Positions 24,440-33,611 of a stretch of 43,911 nucleotides of DNA are shown here, in pieces (within the stretch, counting starts at the first letter, position 1; the number at the start of each line of letters is the position of its first letter). Below the pieces are notes generated by a model, which had not been told where the DNA came from, searched no databases, and saw only the letters and a program-made list of their open reading frames with translations. The DNA is from JBKJUK01 sp046590705. GTDB taxonomy: Bacteria; Acidobacteriota; Thermoanaerobaculia; Gp7-AA8. The position numbers were made by a program, and so were the translations under genes. The DNA is taken from contig JBKJUK010000394.1 of NCBI GenBank assembly GCA_046590705.1, positions 1 to 43,911 on the forward strand, read 5' to 3'.

Positions 24440-25273
24440 CTACTTCATAAGCTTTCGATATTTCGGATCGAGCGCGTCGATCAGGCCGTCCCCGAGGAAA
24501 TTGAAGCCCATCACTGCCAGCATGATGGCCAGTCCCGGGTAGATTGCCAGATGGTTGGCGAGCCCGAGGTAGCGGCGGCCGGAGGTGAGCATCGCTCCCC
24601 AGGACGGCGTTGGTGGTTGCACTCCGAGACCGAGAAACGACAGCGCCGCTTCTGAGAGGATGGCGCCAGCGAGTCCGAGCGTGGCCATGACGATGACCGG
24701 GTTCACGACGTTCGGAAGTACGTGACGAAGGATGACGCGGTGTGACTTCGCACCGAGCGCTTTCGCGGCGGTGACGAATTCCATCTCTCTGACTTTCAGG
24801 ACCTGTCCCCGAACGAGACGGGCGTAGCCCACCCACCCGATGGTTGCGAGTGCAAGGATGACGTTGTTCAGGCTGGGTCCCAGCACCGCGACCAGTGCGA
24901 TGGCCAGGAGGATTCCCGGGAAAGCCAGCAACACGTCGGACAGGCGCATGATCACCGTATCGACTTTGCCGCCGAAGTAGCCGGCGATGGCGCCGAGCAT
25001 CACTCCGATCGAGGCTGCGAAAAACACTACGCTGAAGCCGACTCGGAGGGAGACTCTGGCCCCGTACAGAATGCGTGTCCAGACGTCGCGACCGAGATCA
25101 TCGAGTCCGAGGGGATGCTGCCTCGATGGTGTTTCCAGGCGCCGGGATGTGTCCTGTTCATTCGGATCGAAAGGGGACAGAATCGGCGCCGCCAGCGCCA
25201 TGAAGATCACCAGAAGAGTGATCACCAGCCCCGCGGTGAGCGCGAAGTTTCCCGTAAACGTCTTAACCCGCAT
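24440..25273 (-). CDS. dppC: Dipeptide/oligopeptide ABC transporter permease (DppC type)
   Basis: A 277-residue inner-membrane permease. The N-terminal OppC_N region reads LVITLLVIFMALAAPILSPFDPNEQ. Then come DLGRDVWTRILYGARVSLRVG, and the C-terminal EAA-type loop and end LRHVLPNVVNPVIVMATL, AILSEAALSFLGLGVQPPTPSWG. About six membrane helices are visible. The start ATG at 25273 lies inside the left terminal inverted repeat of a MITE-like element (25262-25448) that separates it from dppB, so the first four residues (MRVK) are encoded by the element. The gene is not otherwise damaged. There is no strong ribosome site (GTGAGAA precedes the ATG). No binding protein or ATPases are in the window. 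Confidence 0.9.
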   Translation of the reverse strand: MRVKTFTGNFALTAGLVITLLVIFMALAAPILSPFDPNEQDTSRRLETPSRQHPLGLDDLGRDVWTRILYGARVSLRVGFSVVFFAASIGVMLGAIAGYFGGKVDTVIMRLSDVLLAFPGILLAIALVAVLGPSLNNVILALATIGWVGYARLVRGQVLKVREMEFVTAAKALGAKSHRVILRHVLPNVVNPVIVMATLGLAGAILSEAALSFLGLGVQPPTPSWGAMLTSGRRYLGLANHLAIYPGLAIMLAVMGFNFLGDGLIDALDPKYRKLMK

Positions 25274-25448
25274 TTCTCACACCCCATCTGCTGCGGCGCC
25301 GGATAGCGGCCTGTCTGCTTCGTTGCACAACGGTTTCGCTCCTTGACATAGTGTGAACTATGCCTTCGTCGCGAAATCGCCGTGCGCCTCGCATCCAGGC
25401 CACTCTCCGCCGCCTCGCGACGAAGGAGTGTGAGAAATGCGGGTTAAG
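25262..25448. mobile_element. MITE-like 187-bp palindromic element between dppB and dppC
   Basis: Terminal inverted repeats of 24 nt: CTTAACCCGCATTTCTCACA... at 25262-25285 and its complement ...TGTGAGAAATGCGGGTTAAG at 25425-25448, 23 of 24 matching. The interior is AT/GC mixed with a CATAGTgtgaACTATG hairpin and a second internal pair (TTCGTCGCGA / TCGCGACGAA). No protein of its own is encoded. It starts 12 bp after the dppB stop codon and overlaps the dppC start. No target-site duplication is obvious. Confidence 0.8.
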
Positions 25449-25459
25449 TCGGATGGGCA

Positions 25460-26383
25460 TTATTCGTACGAGATTCTTGGGTCTACGAACGAGTAGACCA
25501 GGTCAGTAATCAGGTTGACGAGAATGTACGTGAGTGCGATGACCAGGATCGAGGCCTGCACCTGCGGATAGTCGCGGGTGGTGATGGCCTGAATCAGCAG
25601 CCGGCCGAGACCGGGCCAGGAGAAGATCTGCTCGGTGATGATCGCGCCTGTGAGTAGGGATCCGAACTGAAGTCCCACCACGGTAATGACCGGAATCAGG
25701 GCGTTACGCAGAGCGTGCACGAAGATGGCCTTCTTGCGGCCCACGCCTTTCGAGATCGCAGTGGTGACGTACAGTTGATTCAACTCTTCCGCGAGACTCA
25801 CGCGAATCATTCGCGTCAGGATCGCTGCCAGCGCGAGTCCCATCGTCAGCGACGGCAGGACCATGGACCTGAGTCCTTCGTCGCGGCCTGAAACGGGAAA
25901 CCATTCGAGATTGATGGCGAAGGCGATGATCAGGAGTGGTCCGAAGAAGAAGCTGGGCATCGACACGCCTATCAGTGCGAAGAAGCGAGCCACGTTATCG
26001 ATCCAGGAATTCCGGTAGATGGCTGAAATGATCCCGAGAGGAAAGGCCACCAGAAGCGCGATGAACATCCCGCCAAAGGCCAGTTGCAGTGTGGCCGGGT
26101 AGCGATCCCAGATCTGTTCGGAGACTTTGCTGCCGGTGCGGAACGAGGTCCCGAAATCACCTTTGACCATGTTCCCGAGGTAGGTGACGTACTGCTGCCA
26201 GAGCGGTTTATCGAGTCCGAGCTCGACACGCACTCGCTGAACGTCTTCCGCCCTGGCATTCTCGCCAGCGATCTGCACGGCTGGATCGCCTGGAATCATG
26301 TGGATCAGAGAGAAAATGAGCGTCAGGATGCCAAAGGTAATCGGCACCACTTGCAGCAAACGTCTGATCAGATACTGCGTCAT
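25460..26383 (-). CDS. dppB: Dipeptide/oligopeptide ABC transporter permease (DppB type)
   Basis: A 307-residue inner-membrane permease. It begins MTQYLIRRLLQVVPITFGILTL with the first helix, followed by the family motif MIPGDPAVQIAGENA. Further blocks are GDFGTSFRTGSKVSEQIWDRYPATLQLA, the DppB signature FALIGVSMPSFFFGPLLI and the EAA-type loop HALRNALIPVITVVGLQFGSLLTGAIITEQIFSWPGLGRLL. It ends LVYSFVDPRISYE. It should pair with dppC just downstream, from which it is separated only by the MITE-like element. The transported compound (peptide, nickel or glycoside) cannot be read from the permeases. Confidence 0.92.
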   Translation of the reverse strand: MTQYLIRRLLQVVPITFGILTLIFSLIHMIPGDPAVQIAGENARAEDVQRVRVELGLDKPLWQQYVTYLGNMVKGDFGTSFRTGSKVSEQIWDRYPATLQLAFGGMFIALLVAFPLGIISAIYRNSWIDNVARFFALIGVSMPSFFFGPLLIIAFAINLEWFPVSGRDEGLRSMVLPSLTMGLALAAILTRMIRVSLAEELNQLYVTTAISKGVGRKKAIFVHALRNALIPVITVVGLQFGSLLTGAIITEQIFSWPGLGRLLIQAITTRDYPQVQASILVIALTYILVNLITDLVYSFVDPRISYE

Positions 26384-26556
26384 GCGTCGTTCGTTCCCAC
26401 TCGTGTTGAATCTATCTCGCGGTCTGCAACATTCTGGCCGATCCTAACCGTCTATCCAGAATGCTTAGTCGATCGTGAGTTGGTCGAACGCACTGGGACG
26501 CAGGATGCAGAATTCGAAACTATAAGAGTAAGAAAGTAGCTCGGGAAGGAACGGTC

Positions 26557-26583
26557 AAAAAAAAAGGCGGCCCGGAGGCCGCC
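26557..26583 (-). terminator. Rho-independent terminator of the KaiC-like gene
   Basis: On the reverse strand GGCGGCC-TCCG-GGCCGCC forms a perfect 7-bp GC stem with a tetraloop, followed by nine T residues. It lies 22 nt past the stop codon of the leftward gene ending at 26606. Confidence 0.95.
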
Positions 26584-26605
26584 ATGGGATTCAGTCAAGT
26601 GACAC

Positions 26606-28288
26606 TCAGCTCGAGAGGGCCCGGGAGCTAATGTCGTCGATTGATTGTCCCGGAGTGTGGAGGGCGTAACCACGCTTCACATTGGGACCGCTGAGCATGT
26701 TGCCGATCTTCTCGCTGAGCCGGGTCTCGAAGCCCTTCACGCCGTTCTCGTCGGTACCTGTGAGAATGGCCACGAATTCGCCGTTGGCGTTGCGGCAGAG
26801 GATGTCTTCCTGGCGACAAAGCTGCGCAAGGGACTTGTTGAGTTCCCGATCTTTGTTCGTTGACTTGATCCAGTACAGTGCGAAGTTCATGTCGAGTTTG
26901 GAGATGGTCTCGAGGTTTCTCTGAAGTTTCTCGTCGAACTCGGGATGCAGCGATGCCTTCCCGTTCTGTATCGAGATCATCTCCTGATTCTTCATCGCGG
27001 GGCTTGCATCAGAGGAGAGGAGTGCGGTGATTTCCTGCGGAGAAATTTTCGAAATGCTGGTGTCGCGAATGTTGAGGCGGCGGCCGCTACGGCGAATCAG
27101 CGCATCGACCCGGGCTCGAAGTTCATTCGGTGAGAAAGGTTCAGTGAGGAAGTCGTCGGCTCCCGCCTTGAGGTAGAGCACCTTGTCAGAGGAGCGATTA
27201 CTGGTCGGCGACATGAAGGCGATCGAGGAAGTGGAGTTCTGTGCGAGGTCGAGAATGGCGCTCACGGACTGCATTGAACTGGAGGGCGTGACCAGTACCA
27301 GACCCGGGTTTTCTGCACGCACGCGATCGACACCTGCCTTCAGATCCGCCTCGGCGGACACCTTGTAGGTTTCGCCAAGTGCAGCTTTGACCTTTTTAAT
27401 CGTATCGGGGTTTGCGCCCAGAATGAGCACGCTGCGATTCAACGCAGTTTCCTCTTCCCAGGGCTTGGTGACGTCAGCGACTTTCTCACCCTCACCGCGG
27501 TAGTTGATCAGCCCGCGGCCATCCAGAATGCGGTAATGCGCTGCGAGATGGTCCGTGGACGCGTATCGGAGTTTGTTGAGGCGCATGATGCGGCCGCCCG
27601 TCGCAGGATCGGCGGAAAGCGAGATGATTCCGAAGGAGTTCTGCTCGAGCATGCGGATGATGGGATTGAGCTCGGCATTTTCCTCGTCACCGGCGATGAG
27701 CAGGGTGGTGGTGGGAAGCTCTTCGAGGCCATTAATGAGCGACTGGGTGATGCTCAGCGCGAAATGGCTGGAGTAGGAGGTATTGACCAGAGTGTAGATC
27801 GGATCGATCACCATCCGGCGTGCTCCCACTTTCTGAACATACTCGGCGAGTTCTTCGACGATGGCCATGACGTCGGCCGGACTTTCCACGAGTTCGAAGT
27901 AACGATTCGATGGATTCAAAATCGTCAATTGCCCGCGCTGCACGGCTTCTTCAATCTGAAATCCGATGGCCTTGGCCTGGGTGAGAATCGCCTCGGGCTT
28001 CTGGTCGGTGATCAGCACTCCCGGCTCGCCAAGTTCCAGCCCTCGAGTGAGAAATTGCATGCCGAGTACTGACTTACCGGTGCCGATTCCGCCTTTCACG
28101 ACGTAAACCTTCTCGGGATACAGGCCGCCGGCGCCGTAGTCGACCAGATCGATGCCACTGATGATACGTGGTGCACCGGCAGAAGCTCTCGACGCGCTGG
28201 CGACAGCGGGGTCCATAGCCGCAGTATGCGGTGCACCCTGTCCAGTAAAACGATCATTCGGTCCGGTCGATTCTGTACTTGCGCTCAT
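26606..28288 (-). CDS. KaiC-like ATPase fused to a pseudo-receiver and degenerate GGDEF-like domain
   Basis: A 560-residue three-part protein. Residues ~40-265 are one RecA/KaiC ATPase domain with Walker A GGIGTGKS (66-73) and Walker B-like RRMVIDPIYTL (157-167). Residues ~285-400 look like a response-regulator receiver (VLILGANPDTIKKVKAAL, LKAGADDFLTEPFSPNELRARVDALI). The phospho-acceptor Asp is replaced (LVLVTPSSS) and the conserved Lys is Glu (TEPF), so it should not be phosphorylated in the usual way. Residues ~455-550 resemble a GGDEF fold in which the signature is reduced to ANGEF, so cyclase activity is unlikely. A ribosome site GAGGA precedes the start, with TATAAA further up, and a strong terminator follows. 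It is next to the LCP gene and the exopolysaccharide operon, suggesting a regulatory role; that is inference. No kaiA or kaiB is present. Confidence 0.85.
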   Translation of the reverse strand: MSASTESTGPNDRFTGQGAPHTAAMDPAVASASRASAGAPRIISGIDLVDYGAGGLYPEKVYVVKGGIGTGKSVLGMQFLTRGLELGEPGVLITDQKPEAILTQAKAIGFQIEEAVQRGQLTILNPSNRYFELVESPADVMAIVEELAEYVQKVGARRMVIDPIYTLVNTSYSSHFALSITQSLINGLEELPTTTLLIAGDEENAELNPIIRMLEQNSFGIISLSADPATGGRIMRLNKLRYASTDHLAAHYRILDGRGLINYRGEGEKVADVTKPWEEETALNRSVLILGANPDTIKKVKAALGETYKVSAEADLKAGVDRVRAENPGLVLVTPSSSMQSVSAILDLAQNSTSSIAFMSPTSNRSSDKVLYLKAGADDFLTEPFSPNELRARVDALIRRSGRRLNIRDTSISKISPQEITALLSSDASPAMKNQEMISIQNGKASLHPEFDEKLQRNLETISKLDMNFALYWIKSTNKDRELNKSLAQLCRQEDILCRNANGEFVAILTGTDENGVKGFETRLSEKIGNMLSGPNVKRGYALHTPGQSIDDISSRALSS

Positions 28289-28391
28289 GCGGATTCCTCG
28301 AAGTGTTTTGTGAAAATTTATAGCTTGCCGTTCGGCTGCGGCTGCAACCTACGCGCCACGGCTTCAGTCGGAAGTTGAGCTACTTCTGCGA

Positions 28392-29522
28392 CTACTGCGC
28401 TTTGCCCGGACGAAGGATCTCTGGTTTCCCATCGAAACCGACGATGGTTCCACGCGGAGCGTCTACCACTACCTGACCTTTGGCAGGAGGTACGAACCTG
28501 TTGAACGGATCACGAGCCAGGGCCTGTACCTCGCTGAAATTTCCAACCTTCGGTCTTACCGCCTCACCCGGATCAGTGATGGTCTTCAACTGAAAAACCT
28601 GCATGTACGGCTTGAGGTTCAGGTGCCGGATCTTCTTTCTGTCCACGTCACGAAACGTGCGGTAAAGCGAGATGATCTGCGGCGTAGTGAGATTGGTCTC
28701 GGTGTGGTTGGAAACGGTTTTCAGTGTCTGAAGGAGTCGTATGAGATCCGCAGGGCTGCGGGCCCTGAGCTTTTCCTGCACCGCATCCATCACCATCTGC
28801 TGCCGGATTTCGCGGGCGAACCCGTCACCCTCTTCTCCGATGACATAGCGGTAGCGGGCGTAACGCAGTGCGCGCTTGCCGTTCATATGTTGAGGACCCG
28901 CCACGAAACGGTCTTTGAAGAGGTAGTCGTAGAAACCGCGGGGCACGTTGATATCGATCCCCCCGAGGTCATCGATGATCTTTTCGAATGCCGCGAAATC
29001 GAGCCGCACGAAGCCATGAATCGGCTGAGCGAAGATCCCGGATACGGTGTCCACTGTGAGTCCTGCTCCGGATCCCGGGTAGCCGCTGTCACTTCCGATG
29101 GCGTGAGCCTGGTTGATGCGGTGCTGACCGAACCGTCCGATTTTGACGTAGAGGTCGCGCGGAATTGAGATCACAGAAGCGTTTCGGGTCGAGGGCTTGA
29201 GGCTCACCAGCATGAGCGAGTCTGCCAGCTGCTTACCTCCCCCGATGTGGGAGTCTCCTCCGATGCCGATGAGAAGCACGTTGACTCGATCGCTCTTCAG
29301 TCCCTCATCTACAGTGTTAGGGACCGCACGGTGGCGAGGGGAGTAGGTCGTGTACAGGGCGAGGACTGCCAGCACCAAAATGACGAAAAGCGTTCCGAAG
29401 AGAATGTATTCGACGGTCTTGTGACCGCGACTGGCAGTCGCAGGTAAGTTCGGTCGCTGAAACTTTCCGGACTTCTCGGGATCGAGTCGACTAAAGGCAG
29501 GTTTTGATTCTTTGTATGGCAT
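28392..29522 (-). CDS. LytR-CpsA-Psr (LCP) family cell-envelope protein
   Basis: Membrane-anchored LCP protein, a family that transfers lipid-linked glycopolymers to the cell wall or processes such polymers. From MPYKESKPAF it is 376 residues; an in-frame start at 29591 would add 23 residues and neither has a clear ribosome site. A membrane helix (YILFGTLFVILVLAVLALYT) follows a basic, disordered N-terminus. The LCP core shows VNVLLIGIGGDSH, ADSLMLVSLKP, SVISIPRDLYVKI, HRINQAHAIG, DFAAFEKIIDDLGGIDINV and the Arg-rich ALRYARYRYVIGEEGDGFAREIRQQ. It is divergent from the exopolysaccharide operon and 104 nt upstream of the KaiC-like gene on the same strand. In a Gram-negative context an LCP beside a secretion locus may process or anchor the polymer. 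Confidence 0.87.
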   Translation of the reverse strand: MPYKESKPAFSRLDPEKSGKFQRPNLPATASRGHKTVEYILFGTLFVILVLAVLALYTTYSPRHRAVPNTVDEGLKSDRVNVLLIGIGGDSHIGGGKQLADSLMLVSLKPSTRNASVISIPRDLYVKIGRFGQHRINQAHAIGSDSGYPGSGAGLTVDTVSGIFAQPIHGFVRLDFAAFEKIIDDLGGIDINVPRGFYDYLFKDRFVAGPQHMNGKRALRYARYRYVIGEEGDGFAREIRQQMVMDAVQEKLRARSPADLIRLLQTLKTVSNHTETNLTTPQIISLYRTFRDVDRKKIRHLNLKPYMQVFQLKTITDPGEAVRPKVGNFSEVQALARDPFNRFVPPAKGQVVVDAPRGTIVGFDGKPEILRPGKAQ

Positions 29523-29796
29523 TTGGTCTTCGGTGGGCGGTTTGAGTGGCGTGGGTGGTAACAAGCCCGGCCGATGCACTGCAGGTGCCAACGAGAAATT
29601 ATCTTGGAATGCCTACAGACCGCTAACTCTACAGTCAGCTCAACTTGCGTTCATTCCATAGGCAATGAACTGTAGCTGGCGCTCTCGTCAGATATGGAAT
29701 CACGCTTGCACCCCCGCTGCCGCATACCTGCAACGCGTGCTTGAAAAGCGGGTACCGATTACAGGAACAACTCTACCCGGACGGTAAGGACTTCTT

Positions 29797-32298
29797 ATGA
29801 GAACCCCGCTGCTAGCGTTATCAATCTCCGCACTCCTGTTGACAGCTGCAGGTGCGCGTGCGCAGGAAGTCGCGCCGGACCTCGAGAAGCTCCAGGCTCA
29901 GGCCCGTTCTGCCCAAGCGTCGAGTGCGGATGAAGAAGCGTTAGCCGGAGGATATCTCGAGAGCGGGCGGTTCTACGAAGCGCGCAAGATTGCCGACAGG
30001 CTACTGGTTGGCAAGCCCGGAGATCTCGAACTGACCCGAATCCGCGATGCTGCCGACGCGGGTTTGCGGCAATACACGGAGACGAAGATTCGTGAAGCGG
30101 AGCAGGCCGCCAGAGCAGTCAGCACCTCACCGGAAGCGAAGCTGGCCCTCGCGGATGCCTATTTCGAAGGTGGGCGGTATGTTGCCGCGGCGGATACGTA
30201 TCGGCAGGTCAGCGCACCTCTGATGACCCGCGAGGTACGTTTGCGTTACGCACGTGCGCTGGCCTGGTCGAGTAACACGGATGGCGCGGAACGGATCTAC
30301 GTGGAGCTTCTCCGGGAGCAGGATGATCCCGACCTCGCTCTCGAATACGGTCGCGTTCTCTCCTGGATGGGTGCATCACGCGCCGCGACTGAGCGGCTCG
30401 AGGCTCTGTACAAGGCTACCGGTTCTGAGGACGCCGTCGTCGCTCTGGCAAACGCGCGATCGTGGAACGGTGATCGGGAAGGGGCCATTGCGCTTCTCCA
30501 GCAGCACCTCAGTGGCAACGCCGGCGCCGAAGCAGCTCGCAAGCTGTTGAACGAGATCTCGGCGAGTCCTCAGCTCCGTCTGGAGCAAGTCGAAACCCTC
30601 ATCGCTGCCGAGCCTTTCAATCTCGCTCTCAGAGTCGAACGCGCCCGACTTCTCATCGAGGCGGGTCGTTACAGTGAAGCGATCCGCACGTTGGAGTTCG
30701 TCGAAAAGAACGCCTCACAGAAGTTCGAAGGAGCCGCCGAGTTGAAGGCTCGCGCCGTTGCCTTGCGTGCTGAAGAGCTGGCGCGACTCAAGAGCAGGAG
30801 AAGCGAACTGGACGCAATCACGCCCGCTACCGCCGCGCAGACTCTCGAGCTGGCAAAAGCCTACGTGGCCATCGAGGAGTATGACGAGGCTATCGCCCTT
30901 TATGAGCGATACCTGTCGGTCCGCGGCGACGACCAGACGGCCCGAGTTCAGTACGCAAGGGTCCTTGGATGGGACAAGCGCTACAACGCATCTGCGCGCG
31001 TCTACCAGGACCTTCTGAAGTCGAATCCGGATCGCGCCGATCTCCGGCTGGAATACGCCCAGATTCTGTCTTATAACAACGACACCATTCAGGCCATGTC
31101 GGTCTTCAGTGAGCTCACCGATCTTTCCGGAAACCCGCGGTCCCATCTCTACTCGGAGATTCCTCCGAAGGCTCACTTCAACATCGGTCAGATGTACAGA
31201 TGGTTCGGCTGGAATGACCACGCCGTGGCGTCGCAGAACAGCGCACTTGAACTCGATCAGTCCTACACGGCTGCACGGAGTGAACTCGATATCGTCAGGC
31301 ACCTCCGTCCAGCCGGGAACATCGATGCGACTTATACCTTCGCCGAAGATTCATCCGACTTCCGTCTGACCCGCATCGATCTCACCGGTCAGAAATGGAC
31401 CTCGCGGCGCACCGCCTTCGACGTCTCCCTCGGGCGCCACAGGTTCGAACGCGGCAACGACGAAGTGAACGCGAACGTAATCAGCGGCGGAGGGTGGTAT
31501 CGCTTTCAGGATCGTTTGACCGCCCGCGCGCGTGTGGGTCTGAATTTTTACGACGAGGGAATTGGTACGCGACCTTTCTTCGGTGTGGGCGCGGAGTGGC
31601 TGCCCAGTCTGCAGAGTCGAGCCTCCCTCGACTACAACCACTACGATCTTGTCTACGACGTTTTCACCACTCAGTCACTGCGTCAGGATCCGATCTCGAT
31701 CGACGATCTGCGCGGGCACTACGACTACCGCACCGGTGGTCACTGGTCGTGGCTCGCCGACGTCACCTACGGCCATATTTCTGACGACAACAATCGTCTC
31801 GGAGCGCATGGACTACTGACCTACCGCATCTTCAAGGTCCCTTTTGTTGCAATCAAAGCCGATGGCCGGTATCTCCAGTACGATTTCCGGTCTCCACGTT
31901 ACTACTCTCCTGATGACTACAAGTCACTCGCAGGCGTGCTGCACGTCGGCGACGACTTTCGCAAGCGTTTCTTCTGGCAGGCTGAGCTCAAGTACGGAAA
32001 GTCGTGGGAGAACGGGAAAGAGCGCGATGTCCGCTCCTACGAGGGAAGAGTCATTGTTCCGGTGAACGACGCCTTCGACGTGGTCGGCGGGTATGGTGAG
32101 GGGCGGAGCGGACGCATCGACTCCGTATTCGGGGGCGAAGAGCTCGTCACTTACTCGCAGAAGCGCTGGTACGTGGGCATTCGCCTCAAGCGGCTGTTCC
32201 GCGACGAGGAGCGTCGCGATGAAAACAACTCTTACTACTTCGACGAGAGACCTCTGGGCGTCAGCCCGATTCTCGATCCTCTCGGGGAGCGACGCTGA
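29797..32298 (+). CDS. PgaA-like exopolysaccharide export protein: TPR superhelix plus outer-membrane beta-barrel
   Basis: An 833-residue exported protein. Residues 1-22 are a signal peptide (cleavage at ARA-QE). Residues ~40-500 are tetratricopeptide-like repeats (YLESGRFYEARKIADRLL, YVAIEEYDEAIALYERYL, RVYQDLLKSNPDRADLRLEYAQIL). Residues ~507-833 are alternating aromatic beta-strands of an outer-membrane barrel (NIDATYTFAEDSSDFRLTRI, RARVGLNFYDEGIG, FWQAELKYGKSWENG). This layout, length and the glycosyltransferase next door match PgaA/HmsH of poly-N-acetylglucosamine export. The barrel does not end in a canonical terminal Phe; a ~20-residue tail follows. AAGGA precedes the ATG. The stop overlaps the next start by one base, so the two are translationally coupled. 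The 29592-29796 gap before it holds the divergent promoters but no confident hexamers. Confidence 0.83.
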   Translation: MRTPLLALSISALLLTAAGARAQEVAPDLEKLQAQARSAQASSADEEALAGGYLESGRFYEARKIADRLLVGKPGDLELTRIRDAADAGLRQYTETKIREAEQAARAVSTSPEAKLALADAYFEGGRYVAAADTYRQVSAPLMTREVRLRYARALAWSSNTDGAERIYVELLREQDDPDLALEYGRVLSWMGASRAATERLEALYKATGSEDAVVALANARSWNGDREGAIALLQQHLSGNAGAEAARKLLNEISASPQLRLEQVETLIAAEPFNLALRVERARLLIEAGRYSEAIRTLEFVEKNASQKFEGAAELKARAVALRAEELARLKSRRSELDAITPATAAQTLELAKAYVAIEEYDEAIALYERYLSVRGDDQTARVQYARVLGWDKRYNASARVYQDLLKSNPDRADLRLEYAQILSYNNDTIQAMSVFSELTDLSGNPRSHLYSEIPPKAHFNIGQMYRWFGWNDHAVASQNSALELDQSYTAARSELDIVRHLRPAGNIDATYTFAEDSSDFRLTRIDLTGQKWTSRRTAFDVSLGRHRFERGNDEVNANVISGGGWYRFQDRLTARARVGLNFYDEGIGTRPFFGVGAEWLPSLQSRASLDYNHYDLVYDVFTTQSLRQDPISIDDLRGHYDYRTGGHWSWLADVTYGHISDDNNRLGAHGLLTYRIFKVPFVAIKADGRYLQYDFRSPRYYSPDDYKSLAGVLHVGDDFRKRFFWQAELKYGKSWENGKERDVRSYEGRVIVPVNDAFDVVGGYGEGRSGRIDSVFGGEELVTYSQKRWYVGIRLKRLFRDEERRDENNSYYFDERPLGVSPILDPLGERR

Positions 32299-33608
32299 TG
32301 GCTAAACATATGAAGACGAAGTTCCAGCTGGCAATCGCTCTGGGACTCATGTCGGTGGTGGTGGTACTTACGCTACTTCTCTTCCTGTATCCCGCTGTCT
32401 TTGGTCCGATCCTGCAAAAAATTCTTGTGATCAGTCTGGTCACTTTCCTGCTGCTGCTGATCCTTCGTCATTTTCTGCTGATCTGGTTCAGCTTTCTGCA
32501 ACAGCGCGAACTCGCCAACGACGACTCTCCCGAGGTTTACCCGTTCGTTTCGATCATCGTTCCTGCGTACAACGAAGGCGAGGTCATCGAGTCCTCTCTG
32601 GCTTCTCTTCTGGAACTTCGTTATCCGTACTACGAGATCATTGCCGTCGATGATGGATCCAGTGATGAAACGTACGAGCGCATGCGGCAGTTCGAAGGAA
32701 ATCACTACGGCGTGCGGGTCTCAGTCTTTCGAAAGGAAAACAGCGGCAAGGCCGATACTCTGAATTACGGTATCCGGCGCTCGCGAGCCCCAGTCGTGGT
32801 CTGCATGGACTCTGACTCGAGGCTCACACCCGAAGCACTTCGCTTCGCCGTACGTCACTTCGACGATCCGAACGTCGGCGCTGTCGCCGGAAACGTGAAG
32901 GTGATCAACCGCCACAACATCTGGACCAAACTGCAGGCCCTCGAATACATCGAAGGTCTGAATATCGTCCGGAAAGCTCAGGCCTTCTTTCGCTCGGTGA
33001 ACGTGATTCCCGGACCGATCGGCATCTTCCGCCGGGTAGCGCTCGAGCGCGTCGGTGGTTACGACAGTGATACATTCGCCGAGGATTTTGACCTCACCGT
33101 AAAGATCCTGGCGGAAGGCTGGAAAATCACCTACGAGCCGAAAGCGGTGGCCTACACCGAAGCTCCGGAAGAGCTCAACGACATCATCAAGCAACGTTAC
33201 CGCTGGACCAGGGGAATCCTGCAGACCATCCGCAAGCAGCGACGCCTGCTGACCAACAGCGGCGGGAACGTGACCACCTCGCTCTCGCTCTGGTACATGA
33301 TGTTCGAAGGACTGGCCTGGCCGGTCATGAACCTCTTCGCGAACGTCTTCTTCGTCTGGGTTGCACTCTTCACTGGTACGACCAAGTTGCTTGTGCTCTG
33401 GTGGCTTCTGTTGACGGTGCTCGATCTGATCATTGCCGTTCACGCCATCGTCATGGAGAAGGAAGACATGCGCCTGGTTCCCTACGCATTCTTCTACCGT
33501 TTCTTTTACGTTCTGATCATCGATGTGACCAAGGTATTCGCCACGCTGGAAGAAGCCGTGGGCCTCGATATGGCCTGGGGCAAGCTTGCACGAAAAGGAA
33601 GGATTTAA
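32298..33608 (+). CDS. PgaC-like processive family-2 glycosyltransferase
   Basis: A 436-residue inner-membrane polysaccharide synthase, close in length to PgaC (441). Two N-terminal helices (~10-31 and 39-66) precede the GT2 domain: FVSIIVPAYNEGEVIESSL, VDDGSSD (Asp118/Asp119), ENSGKADTLNYGI, the DxD motif MDSDS (Asp171, Asp173), FAEDFDLTVKI (general-base Asp263) and QRYRW (the QxxRW motif of processive synthases, 299-303). C-terminal helices lie at ~334-356, 361-385 and 397-412. Unlike BcsA it has no PilZ domain. The polymer is predicted to be a beta-linked hexosamine such as poly-N-acetylglucosamine by analogy; the sugar is not proven. The start ATG overlaps the upstream stop (TGATGG). Confidence 0.88.
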   Translation: MAKHMKTKFQLAIALGLMSVVVVLTLLLFLYPAVFGPILQKILVISLVTFLLLLILRHFLLIWFSFLQQRELANDDSPEVYPFVSIIVPAYNEGEVIESSLASLLELRYPYYEIIAVDDGSSDETYERMRQFEGNHYGVRVSVFRKENSGKADTLNYGIRRSRAPVVVCMDSDSRLTPEALRFAVRHFDDPNVGAVAGNVKVINRHNIWTKLQALEYIEGLNIVRKAQAFFRSVNVIPGPIGIFRRVALERVGGYDSDTFAEDFDLTVKILAEGWKITYEPKAVAYTEAPEELNDIIKQRYRWTRGILQTIRKQRRLLTNSGGNVTTSLSLWYMMFEGLAWPVMNLFANVFFVWVALFTGTTKLLVLWWLLLTVLDLIIAVHAIVMEKEDMRLVPYAFFYRFFYVLIIDVTKVFATLEEAVGLDMAWGKLARKGRI

Positions 33609-33611
33609 GTC

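Noticed and set aside
26606..28288. Circadian clock kaiC
   Set aside because: Only one KaiC domain, fused to receiver and GGDEF-like parts; no kaiA or kaiB nearby. A signalling ATPase of the wider KaiC family is the better reading.
29592..29796. c-di-GMP riboswitch before the PgaA-like gene
   Set aside because: I looked for the conserved GEMM segments and tetraloop and did not find them.
32721..33443. 240-residue minus-strand frame inside the glycosyltransferase
   Set aside because: Antisense shadow; His/Asp/Glu-rich composition without motifs.
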